Notes under the pieces: model-generated
Seen by the model: the letters and a program-made list of their open reading frames with translations, nothing else
Databases searched by the model: none
What the model was told of the DNA's origin: nothing
Position numbers and translations under genes: made by a program
Shown here: positions 16,917 to 26,213 of the stretch, in pieces
How the letters are laid out: each line of letters starts with the position of its first letter
How positions within the stretch are numbered: position 1 is the stretch's first letter
Assembly (NCBI RefSeq): GCF_009861505.1
Contig: NZ_WTFT01000014.1
Coordinates: 41,911 to 105,910 of the forward strand
DNA: 64,000 nucleotides
Direction of reading: 5' to 3'
Source: Pseudomonas izuensis
GTDB taxonomy: Bacteria; Pseudomonadota; Gammaproteobacteria; Pseudomonadales; Pseudomonadaceae

Positions 16917-17693
16917 ATGAACGAACCGATCGTGATACGCGAGATAAAGGACCGCGTGACAGTACTGACGATGAATTTTCGTCCGCACAATCTGATGGGT
17001 CCAACGATGTACGGTGCGCTACTCGAGGAAATTGAGGCGGCCGTCGAGCGCGGTTCGCGCGCAATCCTGCTGCGCAGCGCATTGCGGCATTTCTCAGCGG
17101 GCGCCGAAGTGTCGCTGTTCCCCGATCGCATTGCGCAAGAGGGTAAAGGGCTGGTCGATCCGCTCGAAGTCCTGCGCGCATTCGAGACGCTGCCGATTCC
17201 GATCGTCGCAGCGGTCAATGGCACCTGTCTCGGCGGCGGCTTCGAACTGGTGCTCGCGTGCGACTACAGCGTGGTCGCCGAGTCGGCCAAGATAGGTTCA
17301 GTCGAGGCCGCAGTCGGCTTGCATCCGCTACTTGGCGGAATCCAGCGTCAGGTGGTGCGCGCGGGACCGGCCCGCGCCAAAGAGATGTCGATGCTCGGCC
17401 GTCGCTATGACGCCGCAACGCTTGAGCGCTGGGGCCTGATCAACCTGGTAGTGCCCGACGAAAACCTCGACGAGGCAGCGCTGTCGGTCGCCCAGGAACT
17501 GGCTGCGGGCCCGACAGTCGCGCACGGCGCTACGAAGCAGCTTGTAAGCATCGCGCTCAACGAAGGCCTCAAAGCAGCCGACGAAGCGATGTTCGAACTA
17601 CAGAAGCCGATCTGGGCGTCGCAGGACCTCAAGCGGGGACTCGAAGCCTTCGGCAAGACTGGACCCGGCACGGCAGAATTCAAAGGGGACTGA
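16917..17693 (+). CDS. enoyl-CoA hydratase/isomerase family protein
   Basis: A 258-residue crotonase. The oxyanion-hole segments FSAGAEVS and NGTCLGGGFEL, and both family glutamates (GGGFELVLACD and IGSVEAAVGLHPLLGG), are present, so hydratase chemistry is plausible. It is less like PaaF than the gene at 19226 and thus probably serves a different acyl-CoA in the island's upper pathway. It is translationally close (one base) to the CaiB-type gene, suggesting coupled expression. Confidence 0.82.
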   Translation: MNEPIVIREIKDRVTVLTMNFRPHNLMGPTMYGALLEEIEAAVERGSRAILLRSALRHFSAGAEVSLFPDRIAQEGKGLVDPLEVLRAFETLPIPIVAAVNGTCLGGGFELVLACDYSVVAESAKIGSVEAAVGLHPLLGGIQRQVVRAGPARAKEMSMLGRRYDAATLERWGLINLVVPDENLDEAALSVAQELAAGPTVAHGATKQLVSIALNEGLKAADEAMFELQKPIWASQDLKRGLEAFGKTGPGTAEFKGD

Positions 17694-17694
17694 T

Positions 17695-19017
17695 ATGACT
17701 GGACCACTAAACGGACTCAAGGTTGTCGACTTCTCGCGGGTGCTGGCCGGACCACTCTGCGCACGCACACTCGCCGACCTTGGCGCGGATGTGATCAAGA
17801 TCGAGCCTCCACGCCCGGACGTGTCGCGCTCCGCGTTCCCGAACCAGAACGGCATGTCGGGCTACTACGCGCAACAGAATAGCGGCAAGCGCAACGTCAG
17901 CGTCGATCTGAATGTGGGCAACGCACGCGAGCTGGTGCTGCGCCTGTGCGACGAGGCTGACATCATCGTCGAAAACTTCCGTGCGGGCACGCTCAAGTCG
18001 TTCGGTCTTGACTACGAGACGCTCAGCCTGCGCAATCCGAAGCTGGTGTATGTTTCGATCACCGGCTACGGGCAGCGCGGACCTTGGGCATCGCGCATGG
18101 CCTATGCGCCGACAGTGCAAGCCGAAGCCGGCTTCACACACAACACAATGCGGCATTTCGAGGGCATCGATGCAGGGCGCAAATGGACCGATCCGCTGTC
18201 GCACGCGGACGTCTACGCGGGCTTACAGGCAACCATCGCGGTGCTTGCTGCGGTGCACAAGCGAGATGTGACTGGCCGCGGACAGTACATCGATGTGGCC
18301 ATGGCGGCGGTGATGCTGTCCATAAACGAACGCGCGCACCTTGACCTCGCGGGTGTCGATACCGGTGCGGAACCGGGTGTGCTCGGTGCGACAGAAGGCC
18401 CGCACTTCGTCGGACCGGCGGGCGAGGCATTTGTCGCGGCGCAGAGCATCGTCGGCACCAACACGTTTCCAAATTATCTGCGCGCGATGCGCCGGATGGA
18501 TCTTGCGCGCGATCCGCGCTTCAGTACCGCTGAGCTGCGGCTACAGAACTACGGCGAACTGCATGCGCTGATCCAAAAATGGATGCTCTCGTTCCGCGAC
18601 CTGCAGACGCTCGATGCACAGCTGGACGAAGCGAAGATTGCCATCGGCCAGATCCGTTCGCTGAAGGAACTCGCCGAGACCGACTGGGCAAAGCAGTGGG
18701 GCGCAGTGCAGGACGTCCCTGATCGGCATGGTGGTTCGTATCGTCTTCACGGCTATCCGTGGCGTTTTTCAGACGACGAACTCGGCCCGCGCAGCGCGCC
18801 GGCATTTCGCGGCGAGCACAACGAACAGGTGTTCCGCAGCGCAGGCTTGTCGATGAGCGAAGTGTGCGCAGCTGTCGAGGCGGGAGTCCTGGTCGGCGGC
18901 GCTCCAGACCCGGTGAGGGTCTCGTCGTCGACGCAAGTGCCGGACGTCGGCAAATCGCTTCAAGAGGCCGCGGCATTCATAGAACGGATTGATGAAGACC
19001 ACGCCTTTGCCGGTTGA
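17695..19017 (+). CDS. CaiB/BaiF family III CoA-transferase
   Basis: A 440-residue family III CoA transferase. Recognisable segments are GLKVVDFSRVLAGPLCARTL, IIVENFRAGTLKSFGLDYET, VYVSITGYGQRGPW and DPLSHADVYAGLQATIAVL, the last holding the conserved Asp of the active site. It would activate a carboxylic acid by moving CoA between acids, and may act on the substrate imported by the MFS transporter. A C-terminal extension of about 35 residues follows the usual family end. The start overlaps closely with the end of the crotonase gene. A fragment of another family III transferase lies at 7950-8211. Confidence 0.85.
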   Translation: MTGPLNGLKVVDFSRVLAGPLCARTLADLGADVIKIEPPRPDVSRSAFPNQNGMSGYYAQQNSGKRNVSVDLNVGNARELVLRLCDEADIIVENFRAGTLKSFGLDYETLSLRNPKLVYVSITGYGQRGPWASRMAYAPTVQAEAGFTHNTMRHFEGIDAGRKWTDPLSHADVYAGLQATIAVLAAVHKRDVTGRGQYIDVAMAAVMLSINERAHLDLAGVDTGAEPGVLGATEGPHFVGPAGEAFVAAQSIVGTNTFPNYLRAMRRMDLARDPRFSTAELRLQNYGELHALIQKWMLSFRDLQTLDAQLDEAKIAIGQIRSLKELAETDWAKQWGAVQDVPDRHGGSYRLHGYPWRFSDDELGPRSAPAFRGEHNEQVFRSAGLSMSEVCAAVEAGVLVGGAPDPVRVSSSTQVPDVGKSLQEAAAFIERIDEDHAFAG

Positions 19018-19225
19018 AAGATCGCGCGGGTAGTCCGCGCCTCGAACCAGTGCTTGCAAGCCAGCCAGCCGCGCGCAGGTGCAGCTGGCCCGCGTAGCCA
19101 TGGACGCGATATGCCGACGACAGCGCCGGATCAGTGACCCATGGCCGCCCTGTAACGACAACACGCACTAACACCGATGACCAGTTCGGCTTGCGAAGCC
19201 GCGCGTGCAGCCTGAGGATTTTGGA

Positions 19226-19999
19226 ATGTCTCTCACCCTCACCGTACTTTCCCCGGAGCCAGGCGTCCGCCTGATCACCCTGCAGCGCCCGGAAGCGCTC
19301 AACGCATTGAACACCGAATTGCTCGGCGAACTGGCCGCCGAACTCGCTGCCGCCGAACAGGACGCCAATATCCGTTCAGTAGTGATCACCGGCAGCCGCA
19401 AGGCCTTCGCCGCCGGTGCCGACATCAAGGAAATGGCCGAACGCGACCTGGTCGGCATCCTGAACGACCCGCGCATTGCCCATTGGCAACACATCGCCAG
19501 CTTCTCGAAGCCGCTGATTGCAGCCGTCAACGGCTTCTGCTTGGGCGGTGGCTGTGAACTGGCCATGCACGCAGACATCCTCATTGCAGGCGAGGATGCC
19601 CGCTTCGGCCAGCCGGAAATCAATCTCGGGATTATGCCGGGCGCTGGCGGCACACAACGCCTGCTGCGTGCGGTGGGCAAGCCCCTGGCCATGCAAATGG
19701 TCCTCACCGGCGAGGCAATCGACGCCCGCCACGCCCTGCGCGCTGGTCTGGTCAGTGAAGTCACTCAACCGGAACTCACCGTCGAGCGGGCCATCGCCAT
19801 TGCCCGGGTCATCGCTCAGAAGGCGCCCCTGGCGGTGCGCCTGGCCAAGGAGGCGCTGCTGAAGGCCGAAGACACCGATTTGGCCAGCGGCCTGCGCTTC
19901 GAGCGCCACGCCTTCACTCTTCTGGCCGGCACCCGCGACCGCGAGGAAGGTATACGCGCCTTCCAGGAAAAGCGCCGCCCCGAATTTACCGGCCAGTGA
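19226..19999 (+). CDS. paaF: 2,3-dehydroadipyl-CoA hydratase PaaF
   Basis: A 257-residue crotonase of the PaaF type. Both catalytic glutamates are present (GGGCELAMHAD and FGQPEINLGIMPGAGG), with the KAFAAGADIKEMAER oxyanion loop and the C-terminal EGIRAFQEKRRPEFTGQ. It hydrates 2,3-dehydroadipyl-CoA to 3-hydroxyadipyl-CoA in phenylacetate degradation. The ATG at 19226 follows GAGGA. Base composition and codon use look more Pseudomonas-like from here on. It starts the surviving paaFGHIJ run. Confidence 0.9.
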   Translation: MSLTLTVLSPEPGVRLITLQRPEALNALNTELLGELAAELAAAEQDANIRSVVITGSRKAFAAGADIKEMAERDLVGILNDPRIAHWQHIASFSKPLIAAVNGFCLGGGCELAMHADILIAGEDARFGQPEINLGIMPGAGGTQRLLRAVGKPLAMQMVLTGEAIDARHALRAGLVSEVTQPELTVERAIAIARVIAQKAPLAVRLAKEALLKAEDTDLASGLRFERHAFTLLAGTRDREEGIRAFQEKRRPEFTGQ

Positions 20000-20040
20000 C
20001 CGCTGGCCGCCCTCTTCCGACGCCCTGGAGCGCCCGAGTC

Positions 20041-20832
20041 ATGAACTTAGAACACATCCTCTTTTCCATTGAGGCTGGCGTCGCCATCCTCAGTCTCAAC
20101 CGCCCGGAGCAACTGAACAGCTTCAATGCCAGGATGCACGGCGAGGTCCAAGAAGTCCTCAAACGGGTGCGCCGGGACGCCGAGGTGCGCGTTCTGCTGC
20201 TGACCGGCGAGGGTCGCGGCTTCTGTGCAGGCCAGGACCTGGCCGACCGCAATGTGACGCCGGGCGCCGCCGCGCCGGATCTGGGCGAATCCATCGAGAA
20301 GTTCTACAACCCGCTGATCCGCGCTCTGCGCGACCTGCCACTACCGGTGATCTGCGCGGTGAATGGCGTCGCCGCCGGCGCCGGAGCCAATATTCCCCTG
20401 GCCTGCGACCTGGTGCTGGCAGCCCGCTCCGCCAGCTTCATCCAAGCCTTTTGCAAGATCGGCCTGCTTCCGGATTCCGGCGGCACCTGGACCCTTCCCC
20501 GCCACGTCGGCATGGCCCGCGCCAAGGCGCTGTCGCTGCTGGGGGGGCGCCTCTGCGCCGAGCAGGCCGAGCAGTGGGGTCTGATCTACCGCGTGGTGGA
20601 CGATGCCGACTTGCGCGAGGAGGCCTTAAAGCTCGCCCGCCACCTGGCCACCCAGCCCACCTACGGGCTGGCCCTGATCAAGCGCAGCCTCAACGCCAGT
20701 CTGAACAACAGCCTCGACGAGCAACTCGACCTGGAGCGCGACCTGCAGCGCCTGGCCGGCCACAGCGAGGATTACCGCGAAGGCGTCAGTGCCTTCCTGG
20801 AAAAGCGCACCCCCACCTTCAAAGGACGCTAA
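20041..20832 (+). CDS. paaG: phenylacetate-pathway isomerase PaaG
   Basis: A 263-residue crotonase with GFCAGQDLADR, AAGAGANIPLACDLV and the isomerase-type Asp in KIGLLPDSGGTWTLPR, as in PaaG, which isomerises ring-1,2-epoxyphenylacetyl-CoA to the oxepin and also 3,4- to 2,3-dehydroadipyl-CoA. With the epoxygenase genes lost here, only the second role could still be used. It lies 41 bases after paaF and 4 bases before paaH. Confidence 0.9.
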   Translation: MNLEHILFSIEAGVAILSLNRPEQLNSFNARMHGEVQEVLKRVRRDAEVRVLLLTGEGRGFCAGQDLADRNVTPGAAAPDLGESIEKFYNPLIRALRDLPLPVICAVNGVAAGAGANIPLACDLVLAARSASFIQAFCKIGLLPDSGGTWTLPRHVGMARAKALSLLGGRLCAEQAEQWGLIYRVVDDADLREEALKLARHLATQPTYGLALIKRSLNASLNNSLDEQLDLERDLQRLAGHSEDYREGVSAFLEKRTPTFKGR

Positions 20833-20836
20833 GCCC

Positions 20837-22360
20837 ATGCCCGCCCTGAAAACTTCCGCTACCGTCGCCGTCATCGGCGCCGGCGCCATGGGTGCCGGCA
20901 TTGCCCAGGTCGCCGCTCAAGGCGGTCACCCGGTCAAGCTCTACGACGCCCGCGCCGGCGCAGCCGCTCACGCGGTCGAGGGCATCGATCGCCAGCTCGG
21001 CCGCCTTGTGGAGAAAGGCAAGCTCGGCGCCGAGGCGCACGCCGCCATCGTCGACCGCCTGCAGCCAGTGGAGAGCATCGAGGCTCTGGCCGACGCCGAT
21101 CTGGTGATCGAGGCCATTGTCGAGAACCTGGAGGTCAAGCGCGACCTGCTGCGCCAACTGGAAGCCCTGTGCAGCCCCGACTGCATCCTCGCCAGCAACA
21201 CCTCCTCTCTGTCAATCACCAGCCTCGCCGCCGGCCTGGAGCACCAGGGCCGGATGATCGGCATGCATTTCTTCAACCCGGCGCCGCTGATGGCCCTGGT
21301 GGAGATCGTCTCCGGCCTGGCCAGCGACCCGGTGCTGGTCGCATGTCTCTACGAAACCGCCAAGGCCTGGGGCAAGCAGCCGGTGCACGCCCGCTCCACA
21401 CCTGGCTTCATCGTCAACCGGGTGGCGCGCCCCTTCTACGCCGAAAGCCTGCGCCTCTTGCATGAAGGCGCCGCCGACTGCGCGACCCTGGATGCGCTGA
21501 TCCGCGACGCCGGCGGCTTTCGCATGGGCGCCTTCGAGCTCACCGACCTGATTGGCCATGACGTCAACTACGCCGTCACCTGCTCGGTGTTCGACGCCTA
21601 CTACGGCGACTTCCGTTTCCAGCCCTCGCTGATTCAAAAGGAGCTGGTGGACGCTGGCCGCCTGGGCCGCAAGAGCGGTTTCGGCTTCTACGACTACACC
21701 GAAGGCGCGCAGCGACCCGAGCCCGTCGAGCTCGGCAGCGAGACCCACGTCGATGCCTGTGTGGTAGAAGGCAGCCTGGGCGTTGCGGAACCCCTGGTGC
21801 AGCGCCTGGCCGAAGTCGGCGTGAAGGTGACCCGCCGTGACGGCGACGGCCTGCTGCGGGTCGGCGACGCGGTGCTGGCCCTGACCGACGGCCGCCTGGC
21901 CTGCCAGCGCGCCAGCGAGGACGGCCTCGCCAACCTGGTGCTGCTGGACCTCGCCCTGGACTACGCAAAGGCTTCCCGCCTCGGTATCGCCTGGGCCGCC
22001 GGCACCTGCGCCACCGCCCGCGACCAAGCAGTGGCTCTACTGCGGCGGGCCGGCCTCAAGGTCAGTCCCCTCGCCGACATTCCGGGACTCGTCGTACTGC
22101 GCACCGTCGCCATGCTGGCCAACGAGGGTGCCGACGCGGTGTTCCAGCGTGTGGGCTCGGCCAGCGACATCGACCTGGCCATGCGCGCCGGCGTGAACTA
22201 TCCCCAGGGCCCGCTGACTTGGGCCGATGCCATCGGCCTACCCGCCGTGGTGGCCATCCTCCACAACCTCCAGGCGGCCTATGGTGAGGAGCGCTATCGC
22301 CCTTCCCTGCTGTTGCGCCGCCTTGGCGCTGAAGGGAGAGCCTTTCATGAACGTGCGTGA
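20837..22360 (+). CDS. paaH: 3-hydroxyadipyl-CoA dehydrogenase PaaH
   Basis: A 507-residue 3-hydroxyacyl-CoA dehydrogenase. The Rossmann motif VIGAGAMGAGIAQVAAQGG is at the N-terminus, followed by ASNTSSLSITSLAAG, MIGMHFFNPAPLMALVE and a duplicated C-terminal domain (QGPLTWADAIG), the long form typical of PaaH. It oxidises 3-hydroxyadipyl-CoA to 3-oxoadipyl-CoA with NAD. Its 3' end overlaps the shortened paaI reading frame by 14 bases. Confidence 0.9.
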   Translation: MPALKTSATVAVIGAGAMGAGIAQVAAQGGHPVKLYDARAGAAAHAVEGIDRQLGRLVEKGKLGAEAHAAIVDRLQPVESIEALADADLVIEAIVENLEVKRDLLRQLEALCSPDCILASNTSSLSITSLAAGLEHQGRMIGMHFFNPAPLMALVEIVSGLASDPVLVACLYETAKAWGKQPVHARSTPGFIVNRVARPFYAESLRLLHEGAADCATLDALIRDAGGFRMGAFELTDLIGHDVNYAVTCSVFDAYYGDFRFQPSLIQKELVDAGRLGRKSGFGFYDYTEGAQRPEPVELGSETHVDACVVEGSLGVAEPLVQRLAEVGVKVTRRDGDGLLRVGDAVLALTDGRLACQRASEDGLANLVLLDLALDYAKASRLGIAWAAGTCATARDQAVALLRRAGLKVSPLADIPGLVVLRTVAMLANEGADAVFQRVGSASDIDLAMRAGVNYPQGPLTWADAIGLPAVVAILHNLQAAYGEERYRPSLLLRRLGAEGRAFHERA

Positions 22361-22663
22361 AGACATGCTCCAGGGCCACGGCACCTGCCACGACGGCTAC
22401 CTGTTCGCCGTTGCTGACTCGGCCTTCGCCTTCGTCCGCAACAGTGACAACGATGCAATCGTCGCCATCGATTGCAGCATCGACTACATCGCCCCGGCTC
22501 GCCTGGACGACACCCTCACCACCGAGTGCGGCGAGCAAAGCCGCAGACGCCGGCCCGGTCACTACGACGTACGCATTGCAAACAAGCAGGAGCAGCTGAT
22601 TGCGCTGTTCCATGGCAAATCCTACAAAGTGCGCGGCACAGTGCTGGCGCAGGAGACCCCCGA

Positions 22664-22667
<4 letters not shown>
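22347..22667 (+). pseudogene. paaI: N-terminally truncated PaaI thioesterase
   Basis: Only about 106 residues remain, against about 140-150 for PaaI. The frame begins at the internal segment NVREDMLQGHGTCHDGYLF, so roughly the first 35-40 residues of the hot-dog fold are missing. The conserved CHGG turn reads CHDG, though the ADSAFAF segment with the catalytic Asp remains. The upstream part of the frame lies inside the end of paaH and is not PaaI-like, so a deletion at the paaH-paaI junction is likely. The protein, if made, is probably non-functional. Its stop overlaps the paaJ start (ATGA). Confidence 0.72.
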
Positions 22668-23869
<1,202 letters not shown>

Positions 23870-23971
23870 CGCCGATCTGCCGAGATCAAACCCCCTCTGG
23901 AGGTATTGGCTGTTCCTGACGGCCAATGCCCTTCCTATGGACCGCTATATAAAAACAATTCGAGTGAAGCC

Positions 23972-24060
23972 ATGAACATGATCGCCAAAACCTCCCGACT
24001 CGACACGTTGGAAACCGCCAGTGTCGATCAATTGCGCCAGTACCAGCTGGAGCGCCTGCT
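23972..24060 (+). pseudogene. paaK: N-terminal remnant of phenylacetate-CoA ligase PaaK
   Basis: Immediately after paaJ, where paaK stands in Pseudomonas paa clusters, the first about 30 residues are recognisable (LDTLETASVDQLRQYQLERL). Similarity stops at about 24058 and PaaE-like sequence takes over in another frame. The whole AMP-binding ligase body is gone. Confidence 0.72.
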
Positions 24061-24494
24061 CTGTTCCGTGAGCAACTGGAAAACCTGAAGAACCGCTACC
24101 TGCAGCGTCTCACCCTGATCTTCGTGTTCAGCCGCGAACAGCAGGACGTGGATTTCTATAACAGGCGGACCGACGCCGACAAACGCGGTCAACTGTTCGC
24201 TCGCTGGATCGCCGTCAAGTCTCCTTGGACGCGGCGTGCCCGCCGAGCGCATCTACTTCGAACTGTTCGCTGTCGCCGGCAGCAGCCAGAAGCGCGGAAG
24301 GCCGCGATGGCGCCACCAGCCAGATCACCCTGATCAGCGACGGCCGCGATAACGTCAGCGTGCGCGGCGCCGGCAACGCCCAAGGTGCCGATCTCCCCTA
24401 TTCCTGCAACGCCGGCGTCTACCCCACCTGCAAGTGCAAGGTGATCGAAGACGAGGTGGTGATGGATATCTGGCCCATTGCATCCGTTCCATGA
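24061..24494 (+). pseudogene. paaE: degraded C-terminal part of epoxygenase reductase PaaE
   Basis: Frame-shifted pieces match the C-terminal half of PaaE: REQLENLKNRYLQRLTLIFV, FSREQQDVDFYN, RIYFELFAVAGSSQKR, then the 2Fe-2S ferredoxin region GNAQGADLPYSCNAGVYPTC. At least two frame changes occur and the Cys pattern of the iron-sulfur site is altered (Tyr before PTC, the terminal Cys lost). Because it abuts the paaK start, the intervening paaK body, paaABCD and the paaE N-terminus were deleted. Confidence 0.75.
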
Positions 24495-24573
24495 CCGGGA
24501 TCAGCGCTGCCCGCGCCACTCAGCACAGAACGCTAACGCTCACCGACAAGACTCAGTATCGGGAACAACAACA

Positions 24574-25824
24574 ATGAACCGTACTTATTTGCTCACCCCG
24601 CAGCGACTTGCAATCCTATTCACCGCTCCTTGCCTACTTACCGTCTCCGCAGCCATGGCCGGCTTCGTCGAAGACAGCAAGGCTACTCTGGAACTGCGCA
24701 ACTTTTATCTGAACCGCGACTTCCGCCAGAGCGGCGCCGCCCAGTCCAAAGCTGCTGAATGGGGCCAGGGCTTCACCACACGCCTTGAGTCGGGCTTCAC
24801 CGAGGGCAAGATAGGCGTCGGCCTGGATGCCATGGGCCAGCTTGGGCTCAAGCTGGACTCCAGTCGCGATCGGCGTGGCACCGGCCTTTTGCCCTTCAAC
24901 CCCGTTAGCAAGGAGCCAGTGGACGACTACAGCGAGCTCGGTCTGACCGCCAAGCTGCATGCTTCGAAGAGTGTGCTGCGCCTGGGTACCCTACAGCCGC
25001 AGTTGCCCGTGGTTACCTACAACGACACCCGGCTGCTCTCCTCGACCTTCCAGGGTGGCGTGCTAACTTCCCAGGAACTGGATGGCCTGACCTTCAACGG
25101 TGGCCGACTGACTCGCACGAACCTGCGCGACAGCTCCGGCCGCGACGACATCGGATACGGTGCCGCGACGAGCGATGCGTTCGACTTCGCCGGCGGCACA
25201 TACGCCATCAACCCCCAACTAGCGGTCAGCTACTACTACGGCCGGCTGGACGAGATCTACCGCCAGCAGTTCATCGGCCTGGTGCACACCCAACCCCTGC
25301 CGGGCGGGCTCAGTCTGCGCAGTGACCTTCGCTTCTTCGACAGTCGTGGCGACGGTGTCGAGCGCGCCGGCAAAATCGATAACCGCAACCTCAACGGCAT
25401 GGTCAGTCTCAGCAAGGGCCCGCACCGGTTCAGTGCGGCCTTCCAGCGCATGTCCGGCGACAGCGCCTTTCCCTACCTTAATGGCGGCGACCCCTATGTG
25501 GTCAACCTGGTGACCTTAAACAACTTCACCCTCGCCGAGGAGGATGCCTGGCAGCTGCGCTACGACTTCGACTTCGCCAGCCTGGGTATCCCCGGCCTGA
25601 CTTTCATGACCCGCTATGTCGACGGCCGCAACGTCAAGACCGCCAGCACGGATGACGGTAAAGAATGGGAACGCGATAGCGACCTTGCCTACGTGGTGCA
25701 GAATGGCGCCCTCAAGGGCCTGAGCATCCGCTGGCGCAATGTCACCTTCCGTTCCGGCAACGGCTTGACCACCGATGTTGATGAGAACCGCCTGATTCTC
25801 GGTTACACAATTAAGTTCTGGTAA
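24574..25824 (+). CDS. OprD-family outer-membrane porin (phenylacetate-type)
   Basis: A 416-residue OprD-like porin with a signal peptide (about 1-29, ending AAMA) and an N-terminus GFVEDSKATLELRNFYLNRD typical of the family. The C-terminus ends in Phe-Trp as in beta-barrels. In Pseudomonas a porin of this family (PhaK) closes the paa cluster, so it is probably the original phenylacetate porin. The phenylacetate permease gene usually before it is absent. It may now serve the substrate of the new upper pathway. Confidence 0.87.
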   Translation: MNRTYLLTPQRLAILFTAPCLLTVSAAMAGFVEDSKATLELRNFYLNRDFRQSGAAQSKAAEWGQGFTTRLESGFTEGKIGVGLDAMGQLGLKLDSSRDRRGTGLLPFNPVSKEPVDDYSELGLTAKLHASKSVLRLGTLQPQLPVVTYNDTRLLSSTFQGGVLTSQELDGLTFNGGRLTRTNLRDSSGRDDIGYGAATSDAFDFAGGTYAINPQLAVSYYYGRLDEIYRQQFIGLVHTQPLPGGLSLRSDLRFFDSRGDGVERAGKIDNRNLNGMVSLSKGPHRFSAAFQRMSGDSAFPYLNGGDPYVVNLVTLNNFTLAEEDAWQLRYDFDFASLGIPGLTFMTRYVDGRNVKTASTDDGKEWERDSDLAYVVQNGALKGLSIRWRNVTFRSGNGLTTDVDENRLILGYTIKFW

Positions 25825-26213
25825 TCCGGGGCTTAACCAATTGTCCCTGAATTAGATTCAGACGGAGTGGCATCACCACAACCCGGATCAGGAAATATCT
25901 GGGTTGTGTCACCGCCAGGTCGAAGGTTTGCTTTGAATTGCTGACCTTCGCGACAGGCAGAAATCGGCCCTTGGCCCGCTCTGGATCGAATGCAATAAGG
26001 AAAAAAGCAGGTGCGGTTCTAAATATCCCCATCCCACTACCCCCTCCATGTGGCCGCTGACTGCCCCCGCAGCTCACCCGCTCGATTCGTCAGCCCACGA
26101 TTGCCCTTGTCATGAAATGAAAACTCTCTGTCGTGCAATGCGAGGTGGCCGCCGCCGCCGCTGCCCTAGAGTCGGTGCAAAACAACAATGCGCCCGGAAA
26201 CACGAGAGCCGCC
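25825..26213. other. intergenic, with a dispersed Pseudomonas motif
   Basis: No gene seen. It holds CCTTCGCGACAGGCAG (25945-25960), which also occurs at 40638-40653 and resembles a short sequence widely scattered in Pseudomonas intergenic regions. The promoter of the PHA synthase is expected near the right end but no clear hexamers were found. Confidence 0.4.

Noticed and set aside
21212..22027. Minus-strand 271-codon frame
   Set aside because: Antisense to paaH; low-complexity Ala/Gly/Val composition from high GC content; no start signal.
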